The position numbers were made by a program, and so were the translations under genes. The notes under the pieces were generated by a model that saw only the letters and a list, made by a program, of their open reading frames with translations, was not told where the DNA came from and did no database searches. Below, piece after piece: positions 12,129 to 24,914 of a DNA stretch of 64,000 nucleotides (positions are counted from its first letter, which is position 1; the number at the start of each line of letters is the position of its first letter). The stretch is from Smittia aterrima (lineage: Eukaryota; Arthropoda; Insecta; Diptera; Chironomidae): positions 7,812,001 through 7,876,000 of the forward strand of contig CP093831.1 of NCBI GenBank assembly GCA_033063855.1, in the 5' to 3' direction.

Positions 12129-13621
12129 TTCAAACAAATTATGGAATTAATGTTTGATTATTAGCAGAATGACTAATTGCACTTGACTAAGTGTAAATGT
12201 TCTAAGTGCTGCGATATTGTCCGACTGACCCAGAGTTGCTCACAATTATGATGTCATCGAAAAGTTTAACTGTCATTCTTGTTTTTTTTATTCTCCGGAA
12301 GACAAATCCGAATGAAAACAATTTTCGCTTTTCTTATTAATTTGAAAACTTGTTTGAGTTTGTTTACCTTTCGCCGACACTAAGTTTGTAATTTATCGTC
12401 GAAATCCGACTTCAAACGGATCGCACTCGGCGAAGCTTCTTCATAATAATTTCCTCGCCTCCGAAATATATTTCGACGATAGAATTAATTAAATCATTTT
12501 CCTCTTTTCTCGGTTCCGTTGCTGTCTCGAGGATTAATGTCGCTGAGAGCGCAGAATAAATTTAATTGCATGACGAATCTAAGCGATGATGATGCTGGAA
12601 AGAAAAGTTTCTTCTCCTAATGACTCGAAACTCATTAATTTCTATAAAAGTAAGAAAGAAAAACAAATTGAGAGCTTTCTGCTTAGCCTACGACGAAGCA
12701 TTCTGCGTAATTTAATGGAAACGAAAACAAGATCATTAAGACATCTTCACGTGCCTAAAAGAGTTTACTTTTATTTGCTGAAGATTTAAACTGAAACTAA
12801 TTTTTAATGATCAATTTCAACTGCAGTTCATTTAATGTTTCTTACTTGATTCATAACTTTATTCACGACTTTTCTTTTCCTCAATAACAACATTTACTAA
12901 ATTTTCCTTTCTGTGATTATTGTTGTTGTTAAGATCATGAACGTTAAAAATCTTTTATTTACAAATCGCTGCTACTTTCCCAGCTCAACTTAAAAACTTC
13001 TTAAAAATTTACTCGTTCGTGTAGAAAATTCAGAAAGTTGGGAGCGAAAACTTATAGAAAGCTGAGTAAATTCCTCAGCACAAACTTCTAAGGATCAGAA
13101 AAATGAAACGCTCAATGATTTTCAGACTTTTCCAAACGAGTCGATAGCGCATACGTGTCAGCAGAGAATTTATTCAGATTTTTTAAGTGTGAGCAGTTTG
13201 CATTTCAATATGCAAAGTCAGACGCATAAGTTTCATTGTCGTTCTCGATATTCGTCGGTTATGCAAATGAAGAATATGCACAACCATTGCAGTTCACGTC
13301 GCCTTCGTTATTTACAAATTTCTCGTTTCGCATTGGATTTCGCAATTTAAAAAGTTTTTTTTTGCTTCGAGCGAACTTTCACATTTTTTTCATGACTAGC
13401 AGCTATCACTATTAGTTTTCGTTCGCTGACTGAAATTGATGGCTCTACATACAATTCAGAGGATTTGACAATTCTGATGAGGAGCTTTTTCATTCTATCT
13501 CCACTTGCATGAGAAGTTTTCGTTGACACATTTGAAAAATCGCAATTGCATTCAGGAAATGAAAAAAGATTTCCCGTCACAACTGCTGCAATTTGCAACA
13601 TTTTTAAATGCTGACGATTTG
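12129..13621. other. Non-coding spacer between LRR-BTB P1 and dpr
   Basis: The part up to about 12765 belongs to the inverted-repeat arm and is almost identical to about 46455-46982. The 110 bases next to the P1 start (12129-12240) are the exception and align poorly with the right arm. The rest, up to the dpr stop codon, is single-copy and holds no gene I can support. It probably includes the dpr 3' untranslated region. Confidence 0.6.
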
Positions 13622-16243
13622 TCACCGCTTTAGTACGATTGAAATCGATGCCGAAAGACTGACGAGGAGGTTGATGATACTTCGTGTCGTTGAGCTTGAT
13701 GTCTGCATTAATGCCGGATTTTCACCTTTAAATCGAGAGCAGAGAACGAGTAATCAGAAACATTAAATTCCTTTCGCCAGACAAGAATCCACATAAACCT
13801 TTTACTGTAAACGAATGTTTTTTCTACTTACCAATTAAAACATGAACCATCACCGTCGCTTGGGCGAGATCCCCTAATGCTTGAAGATAGAGGCGGCGAG
13901 AGAAAGAAAGAGAAAAGTTATCTTCATGCTGTTTATCTCAAACTTGAAACGTTCACGACTTCGTTAGTAACTCGAACATTTCGTAGACGTTTTATACAGA
14001 AAATGAAGAAGACGAGGAGGTGTCTGCTCAACACTTACCACACGAATAATTTCCCGAGTCTTGGCGATTAGCATTTGCAATATAAAGTCGACTAATTGCA
14101 CCCGACGAGAGCATGTCGGTCTTGACGCTAAATAAAGCACAACAAGAATTCATCAAAACATATTTTTCCTCTTGCTCCAACGAATTTCATTACCTGATGC
14201 CGCCTCGACTCGTGTCATAATTCAACATCCGCAAGCCATGCTTCCACTGAACGTAACTTGTTGGTTGCGGTACTTTGCTGACAACACATTTCAGCTCTAT
14301 CGTGCTGCCGGTTTTATAAAATTTATCTGGCGTCGTTAAGCCTCGCTCGTCAACAATTTCCACTCGTGGCACTGAGGACAAAATTGATTGGTTGGGAAAA
14401 ATTTCGGCAGTTAAATGAATGAGCTCCAATGATAAAGTGAAAGCAGAACGATTCGTAGTCAATTTTCTCTCTTCGAGAGAAGAAACTTTCAATTCCCCTC
14501 AGCAACTGAGAGTCACGAAGGGATTAGAGTCATAGAAAGTTTCCATGAAGCTTCAGCTTAAATCTTTAATTCAGCAACAAAAGGAGAAACTTTTCCCCCA
14601 ACGAGATTGAATCTAATTCGAGAATTCGCTTCGGGGATTGAAATTCTTTAATTGAAATTCATCGAGATTGCCTTTTTTTTCAATCGACTGCTTCAAGCAT
14701 TCCCTTGATCCGAACATTCTACACTCACTTTCATCTATGGATGAGCGAGAAACATTGCTCATGCTGCTGATGAATTTTCCACTCTACTTACCAACAACAA
14801 TTAAATAAACAATGAAGACTAAAGTCGGGCTTGTGTTTATTTGGCATTCAAACTGTCCCGAGTCTCTTTCGTTTGCGTATTGAATATGCAACTGCCAGTC
14901 ATTCGGTGATCTGAATTTGAGGGAATAGCGAGAGTCGCTGCTGTACAAGGAGTCACCAAATGTAATCAAGTGCAGTTGATCTCCCTTCCTACGCACCCAG
15001 GAAACCTTTTATTTTTTTTGGAGCGAGAAATTCATCAGATGAGAAGTCATGTGAGACGATGTGGAAAATACAATTTTCCTCGTTCGCTAGGGCTTACCAT
15101 TTTCTCTCCTAAATTCTGAACACGACAGTGCAAATACACATCATTTCCCAATTGAGTAGTCTCGTTGACTTGTGCTTGTTCTTCTTCAAAGAACGGGTAG
15201 GGCTCGTGATGCGTCGTCGTCTCTTCATTCTCCTCTTCGAGGTCTTCGCCAAGCAGTTCGGCGTCGGATGATATGCTGTGCCAGAACTTTGGCACTTGGA
15301 AACCGAGATCTTGTGACTTTTTGGGAACTGGGTGGAGAGAATAGGCAAACAGGATATCAAATGAATCAATCAGGTTGATGCTGAGCCAAATTTATTTTTG
15401 TTTTGCAAAGTTAAAGTGCCGCCAGGCTTTGGCAAAAGAGAAAATGAAAAAGAAGAAAACTTCTTTGCTCTTTACGTTCATCACTTTCAGTGAAATAAAA
15501 AGTTTTTTCTTTCTCATCAGCAAATCTCTTTTCCTTTGAGGCTAAATGAATTATAAATGACGTTCTTGAATGAATGTTTTAATAAAAAAGTTGAAAACAA
15601 ATTTGCGAAAGCTTCTTTGAGTGGCGGTTGTTAAATTACATGTCATGACGACTGTAAAACTCGTTTAATTGCAAGAGAGCTTTGTTTTCTCCGCGATACC
15701 GCCACGCAAAGCTGTTCCGACTATGATTTTTTACTCAGATATTCTCGCAAGCTGTTGTGGGATGATGCTGAGAGTAAATGAATAAATCATCAGTAGAAAC
15801 TCGTTTTGCCTTTTTGCCAAAAAGTAAATTTATTCGAAAAAGATGAAAGCGAAAGCTTGGGCTGATTGAAAAGCAAAATCTCAGATAAACAAGTCGAGAA
15901 TCTCGAAAGATTTCATCGCACGAGAAGCAATCGGAAAGTCTTTTTGACGATTCGCATTAGAAATTGAAAAAAGAAAAATTCTCAATCACTTCTCGATTTC
16001 CTCTTCACTTCCGCCTCAAAAAGCTTTCTTTTGTTCGACAAACACAAGAAAAAGGATTGAAGGGAACAATGAATCTGGGTTAATGAGATCGTACTTCGAG
16101 AGGAAGAGCTTTTCCATGTCAATGTTAAACAACAAAGCAGCTAAAATGAAGGACGAGAACTTACACGACGTTTGCGAACATTCCTTCTTGTTAACAAACA
16201 GGATGAGCCATCCCAAAATAATCCATTGTGCTGTAACCCTCAT
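13622..16243 (-). CDS. dpr: Dpr-family two-Ig neuronal cell-surface protein
   Basis: Seven exons (16243-16165, 15327-15098, 15005-14792, 14371-14194, 14127-14039, 13879-13832, 13725-13622) join in frame to 313 residues. A signal peptide (MRVTAQWIILGWLILFVNK) leads into a strongly acidic linker at about 48-78. The first Ig domain has Cys94, Trp106 and Cys157, with the Dpr-type VSWVRR and RDSGQFECQI signatures. The second Ig domain has Cys203, Trp217 and Cys263, with RVEIVDERG, LNYDTSRGGISVKTD and SRLYIANANRQDSGNYSC. The last exon ends in a hydrophobic stretch (NLLVSLSASISIVL), consistent with a GPI-anchor signal. Dpr proteins bind DIP partners to specify synaptic wiring. The acidic linker and VEIVDERG recall the dpr20 type, but the exact member is not resolved. 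The gene lies in a stretch of the left arm that has no copy on the right. Confidence 0.93.
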
Positions 16244-18014
16244 AACTTCATCGTTACATAATTTTTAATCACTATTTCACTTAAGCGCGGCTGTAAATCA
16301 ACACCGCACCTTCGCCACTTCCCCTCAGGTTAACGATGTTTCGCACGGTTCGCTCCGTTCAAGTCATCACAAATTGATTTATTTGTTTTTCTTCCTATCC
16401 TTTCTTCCCTTAGGGGTACAATGAGTTTAAAAGAGAAGCGAAACAAATTGCGAAATATTTCTTCTTTGTGGTTTCAATTAAATTTGAGTTGTTTGTATCG
16501 CGAGAGAATGTGTCACCGTAATTGCCTTTTTCAGTTATTTATTGGTTAGCTCCTTTATAAAGCTTTGCTTTAAGGTTCACTTCAATTTGTCTTTCTCCAC
16601 ATATAAACTCGACAATTGTAAGATGAATCACATAATCCACAATCAGGAACTTATCGTTAGCTTTCCAAAAACTTTTGCAATTTTCACACGAAACTCTATT
16701 CGTTTTATGGTCCTCGGCTTATTTTATTATTCACTGCGAAAGTTTCACTGCGAAACTTTTTAAATTTATCAAACATAAAAACCGAAAAACGATAAAAAAA
16801 ACTGTTGAGAATCCTTTGAGACGACAAACAAGTCGATAAATCCAAGATGCGGAACAGCTAAAGTGCATTCAGCTGAACGAAATGTAATATCAATAGCAGT
16901 TAAAGATGAACATCTCCAGCTTTCCACTGAGAGGAAAAATATTCGAAGCGAGTAAGAAGAGCTCACGACCGATCAAGTAAAAATTCACGTTCAGACTAAT
17001 TTTGGAATGAAACGCTTGTCGCGACGGAAAAATCGTCTGATAACTCTGGGAATCGTTGGAAAATCGCTGGAAAATCTCTGGAAAATCGTTTGGCATGCGT
17101 AACTTTTGGAAATCACTTCCAGAAAACACTTCACACGACTCAGAAGAGCCAAACCATTCTTTGAAATGATTAGAGCAATTTCATGAGAACGTGAAAGATG
17201 ATCAACCTTCTCTGACCTTGATAGCTTGATTCGCGAGTAATGTTTCACTTATAAAAGCAAAGATTCGCTAAAATAAACTTTTATTTGTTTCTTAAGTCGT
17301 TCAATTGAGATAGATGAAAGGAATTACGAACCTTTGAAGCTTCTCATCGCCAATTTGTGCTTTTTGTTTTCGTTAAAAGGACTGAGAAAATAATTTAAAT
17401 TAATTTTCTTTCATGAGAAAGCTTAAAGTTTCTCTGATCCTTTTTCATGTCGAGATGGGGAAATTGAGAACACGAAAAAGTTTCTTTTTTCTCAAATTGA
17501 ACCGAAAAATTTCCTTTTTTTCGCTGAAGATGAAACTTTTAAGGTGCTTAAGTTTAAGCGAGAGGCGGAAACTTTTTCAATTAGCAAGTATTGAAGGATC
17601 GCAATGACTGCGCTGGTCATGTCAAACTTTGAAGGCCAAATTCATGCGAATTTGCTGCAATAAACTTTTTATCTTCAATTTTTTGCTTCCATGCAACGAC
17701 ATCGAGCTCACAAATTGTTGAAACGACGACGCAGACATAAAAATATTTCAGGGTTCACTTAGGTCAGAGGGAAAATGAAATGAAAATTTAAAGTAGCTTG
17801 ACGAAGTGTGAATGTTTGGTTTATACAACAAACTTTCTGAGTTTGCTGAGTTGCTTGAATAAAAGGAAAACTTTAACCATAAAACTCACATTCTCTCATC
17901 GTTACAAGCAAATTGTGACAGCAAATCAACTGAAAGGATTAAAGTCATCAGCTTTTACGAGAAAATTATCTAAAGCGGGTGTCAGATTGTAGCGTGCACT
18001 TCGTCGTTATCATT

Positions 18015-18165
18015 ATTCATGCGCGCCAGCAAAATATTCGAAAGCAATAAATTATTTTATGAGCGAAAAATAAAATTTCTCCAGAATATTCAATGCGAAA
18101 GTTTTCTGATTGTTCATTATCTCGGAAAATTTTGACGCAACTAGTCATCGGATGGGAAGTTATTA
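18015..18165 (+). repeat. Dispersed repeat, copy 1
   Basis: A diverged copy of the element at 18371-18590. Shared landmarks in the same order are AAATATTC, TAAATTATTTT, TATGAGCGA, AATAAAATTT, GAATATTCA.TGCGAAAGTTTT, TTCATTATCTCG and TTTGACGCAAC. No open reading frame or terminal inverted repeat was recognised. Confidence 0.7.
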
Positions 18166-18370
18166 TGTTCGAAAAACTTTCTCGTGTCGAGAATTACGTT
18201 TAATTTTAAACCATTGTCACTTTTACAATGGTCAGTCGTCACATTATGATGTTTTAAATGTTCCACGAACTACGTATGAATTACGATGATGCAGATTTGT
18301 TCTAAATTGAAACAAAGCGGTTACAGAATATTCGCTTGTTCAACTTATTATACAAGAGAAACTCTTTATT

Positions 18371-18590
18371 CGAGCAAAATATTCAAAAACCATAAATTAT
18401 TTTTATGACCGAAACTTGTTTTATGAGCGAGAAAATAAAATTTTTGCGGAATATTCAGTGCGAAAGTTTTTGCTCGTCCTTTGAGTTCATTATCTCGAAA
18501 ATTTGACGCAACCAGTCCTCGGATGCTTTTGAAAATTATGCATAATTGAGGGAAAAGCTTTATGAAAGTACAAGCCGCATGAGCTGGAAT
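18371..18590 (+). repeat. Dispersed repeat, copy 2
   Basis: The longest copy of the three. It aligns with copy 1 about 355 bases upstream and, in reverse complement, with copy 3 at about 45965-46200. With copy 3 it shares ATTCAAAAACCATAAATT, CTCGTCCTTTGAGTTCATT and GGATGCTTTTGAAAATT. Divergence of roughly 15-25% suggests an old non-autonomous element or a decayed unique sequence copied locally. Confidence 0.7.
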
Positions 18591-18945
18591 TTTAATCGGA
18601 AAGTTGAAGGAGAAAAACATGATATTGGCGAAAATTCTCAAGCTTGAAAATTCAGTCGCGTCAAATAAACTAAAATAGCTTCATGAAAGCTGAGATAGAC
18701 AAGAAAATGTTTCCCTGTCGAATGACAACGGAGAGTTTAGGAATGTTTTACAAATTCTATCCTGCCAAGACTTTGATTGACATAAAAGCGATTTTCTGGG
18801 CTTTCTCTGAGACAGCTTCATCTTCATCACTTAAGATACACAGAGGAATGTCTATCAAGACTTTTACGACGCAATGGAAACTTGGATGATAAGCTCAGTC
18901 AATTTTTAAGGAAATTTATTTTAAATATTTTTGTTTTAAAGCTTT

Positions 18946-19823
18946 TTATCAAAGTCACGTTCGTTACACATTCAAGCGAACGTAATCTCCAACAGCTCGT
19001 TCATAGAGCTCGACAGACAACTTTCATCCCCATCACCACATTATGGATTATTGATTTTGTCATTTTGCATTGGAGGAGAGTTCTAGGAAAGTGTTAATCT
19101 GATTGAAATGGTAAAAAGCGAAGATTTGCTCGTTTGAGTTTAACTTTCCTTTACTCGAATGATTGCTCCACTGCTCGCTCTCTGACAGATGTTACTCGAC
19201 ATAATCAAATTTCTCAAAATCGATTCGTGTTCGACAACATAAGGCGATTGAAATGAGGAAACGTCTCGAAGACATTTCGAAACTGGAAACTATTGAATCA
19301 ATTGGTTTGTGGCATTAGAAATAATTAATTAATTAATGAGAACGATAGAATGCGTTGAAATCTAATTGCTGATCAAACAATTCATGCCTAGAGCTAATTA
19401 ATATTCATGGAAAGCAAACATCAAATTCAAAGGAATTTCTAAGAAAGTTTGCTATCGAATCAATCACGACGCAGAGACACATCGAAAGCAATCAATCAAA
19501 GCTCACGATCTCAAAATCTTCCTGAGCTCAAACTTCATTAAAATTTCTTAAGCTCAACGCACAAACTTTCCAAGTTCATTATTTAGCACTGCGTCGAGAT
19601 GAAAATTCCATCGAAAATTAAATCGCTTCCTAACGCTCCAGAGCGAACCATAAATTTAAAATTTGTGCGTTATCACGAGTGCGTGAAATTATTCTCAAAT
19701 TAATCTTCACATTGACATCAGCTCAAGCGTTGGATGTTTAGAATTTTCCATAAACTGCTCGGCTTTAGATATTTATGTGCGGGATTCTTCACTTCGGTCA
19801 TTAATTTCATTCTGTTCGCATTG
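18946..19823. repeat. Left arm of inverted duplication, inner block
   Basis: Nearly identical in reverse complement to 44155-45028. Shared landmarks are the TTAATCTGATTGAAATGG stretch near 19097, the ATTAATTAATTAAT run near 19325 and TTTATGTGCGGGATTC near 19772. Similarity ends sharply at about 18946 on the outer side. On the inner side it fades over a dozen bases near 19823, so this edge is the inner breakpoint of the duplication. Confidence 0.93.
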
Positions 19824-22800
19824 GTTTGAGATGAATATCAAATGAAGGCAATTGCTCTTGATTTCATCAAATTCAACTTTTTTAATGGATTTCAAGAGTA
19901 TTCAATTTCAATAAACAAAATACTTGAGCTCCTAACCAAATTCAACATAATAAATAATAAAATGAATAATAAAATGCATATTTGATGAGTTACTCATAAT
20001 GAGCATCAATAACGGGTTTCGTGTTTGCACTAACAAATTTTAAATACAAACTTTACATTGTAAAGTGGAAGTTTCCGATTTTGTTTAATTCGAATGTGCC
20101 AGGTAAATTACAAGATAAATAAACAAACAACCACTAATTGATTTGGTTTCAGGCGTTTCCTGAAATTTATTTAAAGTCAAAATGTGGAAGAGATTTTCAA
20201 CAGTTAAAAATATTTCAAAGGATTTTCTCTCGCTTGCCTTTTATAGTCCTCTCGGGCTCTACTCGAATAAGAAGAAATGATGATAAAAACGTAATAAAAC
20301 ATTCGCTCGGTCTAATTAATGCAAGACAAGGGATCTGAAGCCTCGCGGAATCGTATAGACGATGAGAATTTTCTCTTCAGTACGCCTTCCATCGTGACCC
20401 GAACTCGAGAAGAGTTATGAAGTGAAAATTGGGAAATTAGTATCATCTGGTTCTGCTTCTGGTCGTGAAATGTGAAATAAAATACGTTCGACGATGGCCG
20501 TAACTTCATGTTTCATTAATCTAATGGATTCCGGTTTTCTTTCTCGTCGTTGGGAATTCCGGTCAAGGAATGTGCCGTTGGGGTCAACGATGAATTATGT
20601 AATGTACTTTAACCATCTCGAGCTTGAGCTTAATAAACTCAAGCAATTGATTGTGACGGTTGTAGAGTTTCATTAAATTCAAACCTTAAAGAGCTCGATA
20701 CTGATCGATAGACAGAGCTTTCCTCCAGGTTTAAATTTGCTAAATAATCCCTGAGTTTAGGGATGATAATGATCAAGCAGATTTACAAGATTAGCTAAAG
20801 CCTATTCAAATGAAAATAAGCTTGTCAACTTTTAATGATTTAGAAAATAGAATTTTGCGAGCTCTCAATATCTCAACTTTTTAATGAACAAGAAAATATT
20901 CCCCAAACCAGCTGGAATCTCGAATATTTCTAAATTCTGATGTCTCTTCATGCTGAGAGGGTCGATGTGAATTTTCCGAAATGGAAAACTAAGCAAACAT
21001 AGCCTTTGGTCATTTTTAAACGAGGAATCGTCAGAATCTAATGTTGAAATTCTGTTGTGAAATGTGTTTAAAGATTTACTTTCCATTCGAACAAACATTT
21101 CATTTATAATCATATCGAGAGGACATGCTTAATCTTTTGGAGATAATGCCATCTCACACTAACGAATTGACGACTGACGCAATCATGCTGAAGCATCGGA
21201 GCTTGCAATTCTTCCGGATACTCTTCTCGCATAAGAAATCGATAAAGTTCAATGTGTGTTTAAGGATTAATGTTCCAAAAGACACTTTAGAATCTTATCT
21301 GACTTTTAGGATTTATTCTCTTTTGATTCCTTCGATTCTGACATAAATCGTTTCTCATTTGGTTTCCTGAATCGTTTGAATCACCCGTCGCCAGATCCTT
21401 TTCCTTAATGGCATGGGAAGAGAAAAAAAAGGTTTGGGAAAATTAAATAACTTTTCATTGAGTCTCTGCTGTTTTATGTAAAACATTCACCGTTCCCTCT
21501 ACAGCTCATAAAAGCTTTTACCACAATTTCGGTTTTTCAATATGAAAACCTTCAGAGAGAAATCTCGTTCCGTTGAAAAGCCAGCGCTGCAAGTGAGACG
21601 GGAAAGTTATTTTTTATCCCCCATCCATCCGTCGACTAGCAACTAATTTTTAATGCTTAGCGAAATAAAACGCTTTTTGTTTACTGTCGCTTTGCTCATT
21701 CATTAACTTGTGTTTTGTTTTCTTGTTATTCCCTGAGAAGTTTCTTTCGTTGTTGGCTTCTTTGCTTGCTTAATGGTTATTGCGGTGTTTGAGGACGAGA
21801 AATTGTGTTTTGGGATCACTTCAATGACCGACCGACACAGTTTAGTATTCAACAGCGGATGCTGGAGCGAATTGCGATGCAGTGACCATCGTCGACATTA
21901 ATTTATTATTATTTCCATGAAGTTCACTTTTGGAGAGTTATTAACAATAAAAAATTTTGTAAAGAATGTGTTTTATTAAAATTCATATTGACGCACTGCG
22001 AAAGAATTTTATATAAGAGAGAAGGAGTTGAAATGTTTGAGTCGTGATGGAATTTTCAATAAACTTTAGAAGGAAGTTTATGTGGTTTGAGCTCGGCTTC
22101 TCGTCTTGTTTACTCGTGCATCGATAAGAAGAATGAATCAAAGTAGACAAACGACGAAAAGGAAGTAAAGAAAGAAAACTTATTAAACTTCTAAAGCTCC
22201 CGATATTGGTTCCTAAGCTGACTTAATATATTCTGAGCTTAACGTCGATTTTTGTTTAACTTGTGAGAAGTAATTGAGGATTAGCACACGTAACGTATAT
22301 AAAATACAATTATTGATTTTCGCTGGCGTTCCGAAAGGAAACCATCGACTCCAAGCCTTCGGACGCTTTCCTAACATTAACTAAGAGCAATCAGTATTTC
22401 TTTCTTATTTATCTGAACATGTGCCGCATTCTCACCCGCTTCATTATGTTCACACGTAAATTATCGATGTTTGAGCAGCAAACAGGAATCAACAAATTGT
22501 AATTGGGTTGAGTGCGCCTTATCGCAGCCACACATTGTCATTAACCGACTTTATTTGATTTTACGGGAACACTCTGGATATAAATTGAATAAAAACGAAG
22601 TTTGCTTGCCATCAGGAAACAATCTCGATACGACAACAAGAAAACGCAATTTCCCACATTCCAGAAGATGATTCAAGTGCCCGTGGCTGTTTCAGGTTTA
22701 AAGAATTCAATGAAATTTTCATTAGACACAAGAGTTGGTAGAAAATGTCGAGCAACGGCAACAGAATGAATCGACACAAATTCCTAAAGAAAAAAGTTTC

Positions 22801-24914
22801 TCAAAAGCGAACAATGTTTTCCTTTTTCGACAACATTCTCTCATGTGAAAGATATCAGCGACAGCAGCAGATGGCAGTGTCTGAAGGATTAATAAAAATT
22901 TATGCGAGATTGTAGTGTGCAGTACAGGAAGCTGATATGCTTGGCAACTGATAAAACTTTACAAATTAGCACATATTTATAATAAACTTCCGACAACACG
23001 CAGCTCCTCGGTGTGTGCTGTAAAATCGCGCCACGAGACATTCTCGCTTGTCTTTGTTTCAACTTCAATCAGGAAGAGTATCGCGGAAGTGTTTCTTCCA
23101 AACCCCGGAAGGAGGAAACGAATTTAACGTAAATCGTCTAACACTTTCATGATCTGAGCTACCTGAGATTTTTTATGAAAGAAAATTCTCTCGGAAATAT
23201 TTTTTACTTCACTTGTTGTTGCGAAACTTTTCTAATCTCAGCTGAATTTATTTTTTTGTTTAACATTTACGTGTAAACGATTTTCTCGCACAGATTTTAT
23301 GAAGGAGCGTATCCCATTTAAACTTGATGTGCGCGTAAGAAACTTTCAAGCATTGAGATCATACGTGAGAGTTTTGAATTCTCGTTTTCTTCTGCTTCTT
23401 CTCGGAAGAATAATCTTAAAGCTGTACGGAAATTAATTGGAAATCCAGTGAAGCGATGGAATGAATAAATTTTAATTGGAATTCTCCTTTTGAAATTCAT
23501 TATATTGAAAGGTTAAGTAAATGCTTTTTGAGTGGGCTCCTGAAACTTCCTTTCAACGTTAATTTGTTAAACGAGCTACATGAAAAGGTTTTAATTTGAT
23601 ATTAGGCTCAACACTTGACAGAATTTTTTTTTTGCTCAAATATTAATCGTGCATGAGCGATGGCAATCTCCATAACCGTTTACGTCACACAAAGACATCT
23701 GACACCGTTTCCGTCGTGAGTTACTTCATTGTCCTTGAGATATCATCAGCAAGCTTCCTGCTTTCTTCATGTGTCTTTCTTCTGAGCTCTGACACTCGAC
23801 GTTTCATTTTTTTTGTGTGAGAGAGATTTTTTTCATAAACTTCCATGATTAATGTGAATGCGAGGAAACAGTCGCTTAGAGCCTTTGTGAACGAACAACT
23901 TCGCGTGAGTTGAATGGGAAGTGGAGCAAAATTTAAAACAAAACGTTCGGATTCTGTCATTTCCATTTGTTTTACACTCGACATACGAAGTTTTCTGCTT
24001 TCGCTCATATAAGCAAAATATTTTTTTTAGAAATTGTACGTCCAATGGAACACAAAAAAAAACGCCTTGATGGGATTTCCATTCAACGAGAAGATTTATG
24101 ACCCCCAAGGTTTTCATCTTCATGGTGCCAACACAAACACCAAATAAATTATTCGCCGAAATTGAGAATAATTCGCAGAGGTTTAATCTGTTTTGCCAAC
24201 AAGCTTTACCATTGATTACGAACAGCTTTAAGTTGTGAATTCAATTTAAATGCAAATTTAAGTCTGTAATGGGCCTTGTTGAAGGCCCAGCGAGGATTGG
24301 CGGATAATCTATCATTAATAACATGTCGACGTCTTTTTCTTTGAATAAATCAAAAAACTTTCTCAAACACTTGATAAATTGACTGTCATAAATTGTTGCT
24401 TTAGCTTAAGAAAAAAAAGTCGCCGAGACTTCTCGAGTTGTCGTCTCTCTTCCTCTTGTAGGACGAAAAAGAATTGATTTTGCTTACGAGGACGAATGAA
24501 AGTTAATTTATTTAAAATCGATTGTAAGGCTTCAGTGTGACCTAAAGGCCTTAATATCAACGTCGAGCGGATGCTGTTGAGGCAAACAAGGTCAGAGCTA
24601 TACATCACGTCGATAGTGTCGAAACGAAAAGCTTTATGACGTTGTCGCTATCAATTATTGTTGGGAAGAGGGTCGATAACTGACTTCATCGAGAATTCGC
24701 TGTGAAGCGACCTTTCGTTGATTTTCCCAAAATGACGCCCATCATCAATAAATTTCGGGATTTCGCCTTTCAAAGCGATCAAGGACAAGTAAATAAAAAT
24801 AAGTTATTATTTGAATTGTCTCGTCGTTCAAGAAACATTTGTGTCAATATCGAGAGAAATATCGCAAGCTTCGAATATTTTCACTTTCATTTAAGTTTTT
24901 ATCTCTGCTCTGAC

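Larger units (their letters stand above)
7520..12765. repeat. Left arm of large inverted duplication, outer block
   Basis: This block is repeated in reverse orientation at about 46455-51965. It contains the same three genes in mirror order: SelP-like, LRR-BTB P2 and LRR-BTB P1. Similarity ends about 30 bases past the SelP-like stop codon on the outer side. On the inner side it fades near 12765. Intergenic DNA and the SelP-like gene look nearly identical between arms, while the LRR-BTB genes and the P1 promoter are clearly more diverged. Confidence 0.93.
16244..24914. other. Long non-coding interval, dpr upstream to nrf-6
   Basis: No supported gene in 8.7 kb. It contains two direct copies of a dispersed repeat (18015-18165 and 18371-18590) and the inner duplicated block 18946-19823. 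A perfect 7-base inverted repeat with a 4-base loop occurs at 24271-24288. Everything from about 19824 on is single-copy in this window. Part of it may be dpr 5' regulatory sequence. Confidence 0.6.

Noticed and set aside
24271..24288. Perfect GGGCCTT/AAGGCCC hairpin
   Set aside because: It resembles a bacterial terminator, but this is eukaryotic DNA, no gene ends there and a single short hairpin is expected by chance.
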